From the NCBI GenBank assembly GCA_035274425.1, contig DATEOC010000059.1, forward strand, positions 1-64,000: DNA of 64,000 nt. Reading direction: 5' to 3'. The position numbers and the translations under genes were made by a program. Positions 58,376 through 64,000 of the stretch are shown here, piece after piece. The DNA comes from JADMIH01 sp035274425. Its GTDB lineage: Bacteria; Chloroflexota; Chloroflexia; QHBQ01; JADMIH01. A model generated the notes under the pieces. That model was not told the DNA's origin, ran no database searches, and saw only the letters and a list, made by a program, of their open reading frames with translations. The stretch's first letter is position 1. Every line of letters starts with the position of its first letter.

Positions 58376-58545
58376 AAAAAGCTCCTCGTGCGGCTTTCGA
58401 GCAAGGTGGTACACCGATGACCTTCCTCGTTCACGGCCGAATCACTGAGAGAATCGCGGCTCGATGCCCCTAGTTTACAAGAGCAAGGCCGTTGTGACAA
58501 GGCGCGAGAGATTAATAGTGCCTATAAAGTGTCATCCGGTACATC

Positions 58546-58575
58546 TTGACAGGGTGAGCGCGGACAACGTATAAT
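58546..58575 (+). promoter_or_regulatory. Consensus promoter of tRNA-Leu
   Basis: TTGACA (58546-58551), an 18-nt spacer and TATAAT (58570-58575), both perfect. A 7-bp hairpin (58584-58602) in the short leader may guide processing. Confidence 0.8.
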
Positions 58576-58607
58576 TAGTAAGTGTTCTGCTCCTAGCAGA
58601 ACGCTTT

Positions 58608-58697
58608 GCCCAGGTGGCGGAATTAGGCAGACGCGCTAGGTTGAGGGCCTAGTCCCCGTCAAAGGGGGTAAGGGTTCAAATCCCTTCCTGGGCACCA
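58608..58697 (+). tRNA. tRNA-Leu (anticodon GAG)
   Basis: Acceptor arms GCCCAGG (58608-58614) and CCTGGGC (58687-58693) pair. It has a long class II variable arm, the anticodon loop TTGAGGG reads GAG, and the T-loop is TTCAAAT. The discriminator A (58694) is followed by an encoded CCA. Confidence 0.95.
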
Positions 58698-58721
58698 TTT
58701 TCTACATTGTTCTAAATCTAC

Positions 58722-58760
58722 GCACGAAAAGAGGGCCGATTTTGGCCCTCTTGTGCTATT
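58722..58760 (+). terminator. Intrinsic terminator after tRNA-Leu
   Basis: 9-bp stem (58729-58737 with 58744-58752), loop GATTTT, extended by GCAC/GTGC after small bulges, then TATTTTAT. Confidence 0.75.
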
Positions 58761-58884
58761 TTATAACAATCTTATAACATGAGCGCATTGCGCTATGCTT
58801 GTGGCTGAATAATAGTTCAATCCCCAGGGTGGAAAAATCTCGCCCCTACCGATACATTGCTTTACCCCAAGTCTGAGCACTCCT

Positions 58885-59418
58885 GTGGGAAGCGTGCCAT
58901 ATGGTTGGGCCATAGGTGAGGCGCTGCTGTTCGATAAGAGCAAACGCGGCATAGGGGCCTCATTGCTGGCCGTGGCCGCAGTGCTGGCGATTGTGGCATG
59001 GAGCGGTGTGCGCGCCAATATCCTCCTGACACCTCCCGCCGATACGGTAAGACAGGAGGCAGACCAGCGGAAGGAGTTGATTAGGCGGCGCAGGGGTTTG
59101 GCGCTGTGGTTGGTGAGCGTGTCTCGAAGGCTGGACCCGTTCGTGGGCGTGAGGCTTATGCAACCATCCGTAACCGTTTACCAGGTAGGTGACCTCTCCC
59201 CAAACCAGGTTCTTGAACTGTTCCGCCCATTGCCGATGAGCACGCTCCTGGATAGGGATGTCCTTGTAAGATGGTCGGGGAAGTTATACGCGTCAGGTGG
59301 CCCTTATCGGATGGAGTTGGTGACAGAGAGCGATAACCGCGCTCAACTGAAGATTGACGGCAGCCTTATGGTTAGTGATAAGCAGGCTAAGGCGGCTAAT
59401 GGCATATACCGGAGCTAG
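58885..59418 (+). CDS. Anchored protein with partial PA14-like domain
   Basis: 177 residues from a GTG. One membrane helix ('IGASLLAVAAVLAIVAWSG'), a basic stretch, and then 'LVRWSGKLYASGGPYRMELVTESDNRAQLKIDGSLMV', which looks like the first half of a PA14 carbohydrate-binding domain. The gene stops where a full domain would continue. It may be a degraded C-terminal piece of a larger glycosyltransferase or surface protein next to tRNA-Leu. No convincing ribosome site. Confidence 0.45.
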   Translation: MGSVPYGWAIGEALLFDKSKRGIGASLLAVAAVLAIVAWSGVRANILLTPPADTVRQEADQRKELIRRRRGLALWLVSVSRRLDPFVGVRLMQPSVTVYQVGDLSPNQVLELFRPLPMSTLLDRDVLVRWSGKLYASGGPYRMELVTESDNRAQLKIDGSLMVSDKQAKAANGIYRS

Positions 59419-59543
59419 TGGGGATGCATACCTACGTGGGGATCGGCCAGGGCAGGTACGGATCTGCAGGGAAGCTTTTCTTTGGAGAGTACAGCCAGTC
59501 TACAATGTTGCGACGCTAATGTTTTTGGGAGATGGCGTGAGGC

Positions 59544-60887
59544 TCAGGGTGTCGGTGTTGGTGTCAGTCTCATATGTGATTCCATCCAGGCTATCTGATT
59601 CTCTGTATCTTGATACAGTGCGCCCTTTGGGCTCAGTCTGAGTGCCTCCTTGAATTCCGCCAACTCCTTCTCCATATCTCCTTGACTATCGTAGTAAAAC
59701 GCTAGATGGTAATGGACCGACGCCGCTTCTGGAGCTAATTCAACTGCTTTCATAAGGTCAGCATGCGCATGATCAAAGTCGAGTTTTCCGAGATAGGTCG
59801 AGCCTCGTGCCTCGTAGCCAAAATAGAATTCGGGTCCAAGCTCGATTGCCTTGGATGCATCTTCAATCGCCCTGTCATACTCCTTCAACTCATTGTATAA
59901 CCAGGCTCTATTGGCGTAAGCATTGATAAATCCCGGTTCTACCTTCAGTGCTTGGTTAAAGTCTTGCATTGCGAGATCATAGTTGTGCACACTTTGGTGG
60001 GCGTTGCCCCGGTTGAGTAGTGCAAAGGCAAAGTCTGACCTGAGCTTGATTGCTTGGTCATAGTCTGCAATCGCTAATTGGTACTCGAGAAGGCTGTTGT
60101 GTGCATTTCCCCTGGCATAGTATAGATGCGAATCTGTAGGTTGCAGATCTAATGCCCTGGTGTAATCGGCTATGGCTAATTGGTATTCGCCCACCCTTTC
60201 ATACAACTCGCCCCTGTTTGCGTAAACGGCTCCGTAATTGGGGTTGAGCTGGAGCGCGGTAGCGTAATCGTTAAGCGCCTTAACATATTCCTTGAGCTTG
60301 ACGTAACTGTAGGCGCGATTGTTATAGAAGCGTGCTTCGTTCGAGCGGAGATTGATCGCTACAGAGTACTCGCCGATAGCGGCTTCATGATCCATCTGCT
60401 TCGCATAAATTGCTCCCCGAAAGTAGATGGCAAAAGCGAAGTGATGGTCTATCTCAATGGCTTTAGTAAGCTCAGCGAGGGCGGCATCATACTTCTTATC
60501 TTGCTGATAGAGTTTTAGACCGAGCTTATAGTGCTTCTCAGCTTCTTGAGATGTCGAAGTACCCAGGCCTGGTACCTCGGACTCTCCGTTGAAAGTTGGC
60601 GCGGTAGTTGCAAGGCTGGCGACAGTTGAGCTGGGTTCAGGACTGGTAGGGACTACAGAAATAGCGGCGGTGGCATGCGCAGGAGTAGTCTCGGCAATGC
60701 TAGTTGGTGCGCTGAGAACAACTGCGGGCGTGTTCACAGGTACAGCCTGGTCCTGGGCAGATTGGACATCGCTACAAGCTGTCAGTGATGTCAGGGCAAG
60801 GATCGCAAGCAGCGACCAGATTGGATGGATTGCGGCGCAAGCACGGGGCCATGCGTAGTCGCGGTGCAGCGATGTGGGAGACGACAT
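59544..60887 (-). CDS. TPR-repeat lipoprotein
   Basis: 447 residues. A lipoprotein-type signal ('LLAILALTSLTAC', Cys near 38), a Thr/Pro/Ala-rich linker of about 75 residues, then about nine TPR units of 34 residues ('AIADYTRALDLQPTDSHLYYARGNAHNSLLEY'-like). It is anchored outside the membrane and probably scaffolds other proteins. AGGAG precedes the ATG. The tail ends in Thr-Pro repeats. Confidence 0.85.
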   Translation of the reverse strand: MSSPTSLHRDYAWPRACAAIHPIWSLLAILALTSLTACSDVQSAQDQAVPVNTPAVVLSAPTSIAETTPAHATAAISVVPTSPEPSSTVASLATTAPTFNGESEVPGLGTSTSQEAEKHYKLGLKLYQQDKKYDAALAELTKAIEIDHHFAFAIYFRGAIYAKQMDHEAAIGEYSVAINLRSNEARFYNNRAYSYVKLKEYVKALNDYATALQLNPNYGAVYANRGELYERVGEYQLAIADYTRALDLQPTDSHLYYARGNAHNSLLEYQLAIADYDQAIKLRSDFAFALLNRGNAHQSVHNYDLAMQDFNQALKVEPGFINAYANRAWLYNELKEYDRAIEDASKAIELGPEFYFGYEARGSTYLGKLDFDHAHADLMKAVELAPEAASVHYHLAFYYDSQGDMEKELAEFKEALRLSPKGALYQDTENQIAWMESHMRLTPTPTP

Positions 60888-61214
60888 GTATTGGACTCCT
60901 TGTTGTGGTTGTATTGTCCAGCAAAGAAGAACGGCAGGCGTCCACTTAGGAAAGCTAATTGAACCTACGCGTGTTCGCAGGCCATAGAAAGACTAACTCA
61001 GCAAACCAACGCGCGTAGCATGATCCTTTACCACCATTTTAGTCAAGCAAGCATCTTGAAGACAGCGTACCTTAGTCCTACCTGAGGTAGAAATAAGTAC
61101 AAGGTCTGCAGGCGATATCTGGAGCGCTGCCAGCTGGTAGGAGCGATCAGAATACTAGGCGGCTCCGTTTATTACATCGTCATAACGCTGCAAGCCTGGT
61201 CAAGTAATGTCAAC
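60888..61214. other. Intergenic region, nothing recognised
   Basis: About 330 bases between the TPR gene and the tRNA-Val promoter. No open frame, long repeat or known RNA is visible. Confidence 0.4.
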
Positions 61215-61244
61215 TTGCGTTAAGTAAAGGGTGTAGGTTATACT
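61215..61244 (+). promoter_or_regulatory. Promoter of tRNA-Val
   Basis: TTGCGT (61215-61220), an 18-nt spacer and TATACT (61239-61244). Confidence 0.5.
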
Positions 61245-61319
61245 TAGGCACGAAAACATATCATAAATCGATGAAATGGATTGACTCGGCGCTCTGCGGT
61301 GTCCGATTGGTACGATCAA

Positions 61320-61391
61320 GCGCGATTAGCTCAGCGGGAGAGCATATCCTTTACACGGATGGGGTCGGGGGTTCAAATCCCTCATCGCGCA
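61320..61391 (+). tRNA. tRNA-Val (anticodon TAC)
   Basis: 72 nt. Acceptor GCGCGAT pairs with ATCGCGC. The anticodon loop TTTACAC reads TAC. The T-loop is TTCAAAT and the discriminator is A. CCA is not encoded. Confidence 0.95.
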
Positions 61392-61484
61392 CCTCTTCTC
61401 ACCTTATAACAGAATAGTTGCTCAGAATCAGGCCCTGATCGTGAGGCTCACGTTTTGAGAATAGAGCAACGAAATGTTGCTCCG

Positions 61485-61520
61485 AAAGCAGCGTAGGCAC
61501 ACGAACTACGCTGCTTTTCC
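61485..61520 (+). terminator. Terminator between tRNA-Val and the response regulator
   Basis: 12-bp perfect stem (61485-61496 with 61506-61517) followed by TTTCC. Two smaller hairpins precede it: 61464-61482 (GAGCAAC/GTTGCTC) and about 61439-61451. Confidence 0.7.
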
Positions 61521-61615
61521 TTAATTTAGTATTGGACGCGCGGCAAGCTTAGGGCACGCTATTGTCAGACCAATTTTGATGACTTGCAATCTGCTGTCCA
61601 GCAGGCGTGGCTTAG

Positions 61616-62401
61616 ATGGAGGAGATGGTGGCCCTCAAGATACTGATAGCAGATGACGAGAGCGATATAGCCGAAATAGTGGCTATTGGTGTGCGGCTAA
61701 CCTGGCCCGACTGTCAAGTATCTACCGTCACCAATGGTGAAGATGCTCTCAAGCTTTTTGCCCAGGACAACTTTGATCTCGTTATCCTGGACATAATGAT
61801 GCCCACGCCGGACGGGTTCGACGTGTGCCGCGAGATACGTAACGTCTCGCAGGTGCCGATCCTGATGCTCACCGCAAAGCACTCCACCGTGGATAAGGTA
61901 CGCGCCCTTGACCTCGGCGCGGACGACTACCTGACCAAGCCTTTCGACCATTTTGAGCTACTGGCCAGGCTCCGCGCCCTTGTCAGGCGCTCATCGGCCA
62001 CAGGGCCTCTTGCGATTGCCGCTACCACCCCGGAGATGTCAACCACGCTCGCGGATGCCGCATCGCCAGCTAGTGACGCTTCTCCTCATACATTGCAGGA
62101 AAGCCTTGTGGTTGGGGACCTTTCCCTCGACGCCAGGAGTCGGCGCGTAACGCTCAAGGGCCAGCCGGTGCAGCTCACATCCACCGAGTACCGTCTGTTG
62201 GAGGAACTGGTACGTAACGCGGGCCATGTGATGCCGCGCCGCACATTGCTGGAACGGGTATGGGGTCCGGAGTACGCAAACGAGGAGCACTACCTGAAAG
62301 TGTTCGTTAGCCGTCTGCGTACGAAACTGGGTGACGATGCCGATAACCCGCATTACATTCAGAATGAGTGGGGAGTCGGCTACAGGCTCATAGCCTCCTG
62401 A
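61616..62401 (+). CDS. OmpR-family response regulator, stand-alone
   Basis: 261 residues from ATG 61616. GTG 61628 is an equally possible start, because GGAGGAG lies inside the first codons and would serve it. Receiver domain with 'ILIADDESD', phospho-acceptor Asp in 'LVILDIMMPTPDG', 'LMLTAKHS' and 'YLTKPFD'. An Ala/Thr/Ser-rich linker of about 35 residues follows, then a winged helix ending 'YIQNEWGVGYRLIAS'. No kinase gene is adjacent, so it is an orphan. It is related to the regulator at 12802. Confidence 0.9.
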   Translation: MEEMVALKILIADDESDIAEIVAIGVRLTWPDCQVSTVTNGEDALKLFAQDNFDLVILDIMMPTPDGFDVCREIRNVSQVPILMLTAKHSTVDKVRALDLGADDYLTKPFDHFELLARLRALVRRSSATGPLAIAATTPEMSTTLADAASPASDASPHTLQESLVVGDLSLDARSRRVTLKGQPVQLTSTEYRLLEELVRNAGHVMPRRTLLERVWGPEYANEEHYLKVFVSRLRTKLGDDADNPHYIQNEWGVGYRLIAS

Positions 62402-62559
62402 CTCCTGTTTGTTTACTTTTGTTTACCAAATTTGATACCAATACTTACTACTTTTGGTAAGCGTTTTTGGTAGACTCAATTTAGAGTATCTCGGGTAAGA
62501 CGATTGCAGCCACGTCTTCTCGGGATACATTCTTTTTGTGTACGTTGGCGAAGCCGCGC

Positions 62560-62588
62560 TTGCAAGGGGCACCCGAATCGGTTATACT
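62560..62588 (+). promoter_or_regulatory. Promoter of tRNA-Phe
   Basis: TTGCAA (62560-62565), a 17-nt spacer and TATACT (62583-62588). The predicted start is at about 62595. Confidence 0.55.
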
Positions 62589-62671
62589 TATCTCTGTCTG
62601 AGACTGCTCGCAGGTGCGCGGCTCTATGAAAGGGGCGGGGTAGAGGTTGGGCAGAATCAGGTGCGAAATAT

Positions 62672-62744
62672 GCCGAGGTAGCTCAGCTGGTAGAGCATGC
62701 GACTGAAAATCGTAGGGTCAGCGGTCCGAATCCGCTCCTCGGCA
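62672..62744 (+). tRNA. tRNA-Phe (anticodon GAA)
   Basis: 73 nt. Acceptor GCCGAGG pairs with CCTCGGC. The anticodon loop CTGAAAA reads GAA and the discriminator is A. The T-loop reads TCCGAAT instead of TTCGAAT, so position 55 is C rather than the near-universal U. CCA is not encoded. Confidence 0.95.
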
Positions 62745-62803
62745 CTACAATTCACGAGCGAATTGAGCCTTGAAGTTCTATCTTCTTGGCTCAGACTTGG
62801 CCA

Positions 62804-62827
62804 TGTGTAGCCAAAAGTGTAGCCAAT
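62804..62827. repeat. Short direct repeat downstream of tRNA-Phe
   Basis: 'gtgtagccaa' occurs twice in succession, separated by a few bases. It lies at the step in base composition and might mark an integration site; this is weak. Confidence 0.35.
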
Positions 62828-62922
62828 AGCTCTATTCGTGGATGTTCTTGCGACATTAGCTGGTGCTTTCTCAATTCCTGAGGGGCTCATTGCATTGAGT
62901 TAGGACCATAGGGAGGGGGAAT

Positions 62923-63384
62923 ATGAATAGTTCGGAGCTAGATGTGTTCATCTCATCGAACCCTGAGTTAGACGCACTCTTGGCAGATAACCAAACGAAC
63001 CTCGTAGAGCTTCTTGAGCGCGAAGGTATTCGTGTGCGTCGTAAATTTGCTCAGGATCCTGCGGCGAACGCTGAAACTGGGACAAAAGAACCTGTCAGCA
63101 TAATAATCGCTTCTGCTGCTCTTATTGCTGTTCTAACTCCAACGATCCAGAAACTGATTTCAGCACTGACGCGTAAGAGTGTTGTAGTTGAGGAGCAAGT
63201 TCTGATCCCGGTCGAGGACTCACGTGGCAATGTGATAATGGACAAAGATGGACAACCCATTCTTCATTGGGTTACGCGCACTGAACTTATCGAGAGTAAG
63301 AACAAACCTCAAGAAGAAACGAGCACCTCAATTAGTGGCCCCATGAAGCTGGAGATAAAACTTAAGAGTTCCTCGAAAGGCTAA
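62923..63384 (+). CDS. Small transmembrane protein paired with a caspase-like protease
   Basis: 153 residues. AGGGAGGGGG precedes the ATG. The N-terminal 45 residues are acidic and helical ('SSELDVFISSNPELDALLADNQ'). One hydrophobic segment ('VSIIIASAALIAVLTPTIQKLISAL') sits at about 58-82. A predicted beta part ('VVVEEQVLIPVEDSRGNVIMDKDGQPILHWV') and a charged tail follow. The next gene, a caspase-like protease, starts 6 bases after the stop, so they form an operon. It may be the membrane-acting partner or substrate of the protease. I do not recognise the family. Confidence 0.7.
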   Translation: MNSSELDVFISSNPELDALLADNQTNLVELLEREGIRVRRKFAQDPAANAETGTKEPVSIIIASAALIAVLTPTIQKLISALTRKSVVVEEQVLIPVEDSRGNVIMDKDGQPILHWVTRTELIESKNKPQEETSTSISGPMKLEIKLKSSSKG

Positions 63385-63390
63385 TGTCTG

Positions 63391-64000
63391 ATGCGTCGCG
63401 CTTTTGTATTAGGCTCAAACGGCCCAAAGGACTTTAGCCCACTTCAATACGCAGTCCAAGATGCGAAGAACATTCGGGCAGCGCTATCGGAGCCAATCTG
63501 TGGATTTACCGTTGAGACGGCTGATCCGACGTTAGATGCGTTTTCTATTCGTCAGCGACTTCTCAGTATCACAGAGGAGTGTTCTTCTGAGGATACACTT
63601 GTTTGCTACTTTTCCGGTCACGGTTTCCTCGAAAAAGGATCGCTGTTTCTATTATTGGACAACACGCGAATGGACCGCCTGCTTGGCACAACGCTCCCAG
63701 TATCTGAGGTCCTTCAAGCACTTCGTTTCTGCGCGGCAAAGGACAAGTTACTAATCCTTGACTGTTGCCATGCCGGAGCGGTGGGCAACCAAATCGGCCT
63801 GAGAAGTGGGGCTGGAACACCAGTGGATGAAGTGCTTACTAAGCCTGATAACTTTGTCGCCCTATTGGCAAGTGACCGCTTAGAAAGTGCTCGGGAACTA
63901 GAGTTGTTAGGTGGTGGCTTTCTAACAACCAATCTTTGCTCGGCTCTTGCCCAACGATTCGATGAAGCAGACAAAGATCATGACGATCGTATTTCGCTAA
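63391..64000 (+). CDS. Caspase-like protease (peptidase C14), partial
   Basis: 203 residues visible, open to the window edge. The caspase fold is clear: 'RRAFVLGSNGPKDFSPLQYAVQDAKNI' (first strand and helix), His77 in 'CYFSGHGF', and Cys126 in 'LLILDCCHAGAVGN', the catalytic dyad. Near the end 'DEADKDHDDRIS' resembles an EF-hand calcium loop, which would fit calcium-controlled metacaspase-like activation. It sits behind a small transmembrane protein gene, on DNA of about 50% GC versus about 60% elsewhere. A role in abortive defence or programmed death is inferred from family precedent. Confidence 0.85.
   Translation, partial: MRRAFVLGSNGPKDFSPLQYAVQDAKNIRAALSEPICGFTVETADPTLDAFSIRQRLLSITEECSSEDTLVCYFSGHGFLEKGSLFLLLDNTRMDRLLGTTLPVSEVLQALRFCAAKDKLLILDCCHAGAVGNQIGLRSGAGTPVDEVLTKPDNFVALLASDRLESARELELLGGGFLTTNLCSALAQRFDEADKDHDDRISL

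Noticed and set aside
62657..62890. Minus-strand open frame of 77 residues containing 'ERIRTADPTIFSRMLYQLSY'
   Set aside because: It is the translation of the complement of tRNA-Phe, a well-known annotation artefact, not a protein.

Overview
The window most likely comes from a GC-rich (about 60% by eye) member of the Chloroflexota. This rests on family recognition rather than on a search. It encodes secreted proteins with the 'ILTYSP...EMGNVGLQYY' type of repeat seen in that phylum, DUF4015-type proteins and a DUF5679 protein. It uses many TTG and GTG starts. Its intergenic regions are full of 7-bp tandem repeats and long palindromes. Class cannot be decided from this sequence.

Layout. The first 136 bases are the 3' end of a 16S rRNA gene that runs into its own terminator, with no 23S, 5S or tRNA behind it. 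Then come: a GT-C membrane glycosyltransferase (548-2323); an aldehyde dehydrogenase; a small protein with cysteine at every third residue (4459-4977, minus); the korAB 2-oxoacid:ferredoxin oxidoreductase pair with a thioredoxin-fold 2Fe-2S ferredoxin; two membrane proteins; and a histidine kinase - response regulator - GT-C glycosyltransferase operon (10854-15065).

The centre of the left half is a 12-kb respiratory block (15299-27130). It holds a split b6-type cytochrome bc complex (small subunit, b6, subunit IV, Rieske), a di-heme cytochrome c and an EB_dh-type heme-b subunit. A cbb3-type oxidase follows: CcoN and a two-heme CcoO-cytochrome c fusion. After it come CcoS-like and CcoP-N-terminus-like membrane proteins, several unknown small membrane proteins, and a 665-residue protein built from three tandem copies of a CcoN-like His-x-His module but lacking the CuB ligands. 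Together these look like a complete quinol-to-oxygen branch.

The middle (27436-43900) carries a two-domain polynucleotide kinase-phosphatase, a DUF5679 protein, a secreted protein, a two-subunit CoA-transferase translationally coupled to an orphan HicB-like gene, ClpB with a HAIR-like operator in its promoter, a VapBC-type pair, an XRE regulator, RNase PH, an MFS transporter and DNA polymerase I. The right half has two tandem DUF4015 glycosidase-like paralogs, another membrane protein, an anchored protein plus a secreted zinc protease, ArsM, a zinc-ribbon membrane protein, LepA, a J-like/SurA-like transmembrane fusion, an amidohydrolase, tRNA-Leu(GAG), a TPR lipoprotein, tRNA-Val(UAC), a second response regulator and tRNA-Phe(GAA). 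Beyond tRNA-Phe the base composition drops to about 50% GC. There the window ends in a pair not linked to the housekeeping genes: a small transmembrane protein and a caspase-like protease that runs off the edge, a candidate defence or cell-death module.

Three genome-wide habits stand out: (i) extra-long perfect hairpins without T-tracts at gene 3' ends; (ii) 7-bp tandem repeats in intergenic gaps, even between cistrons of the respiratory block; (iii) sigma-70-type promoters placed so that the predicted transcript starts at the start codon (leaderless mRNAs) for the histidine kinase, lepA and the amidohydrolase.
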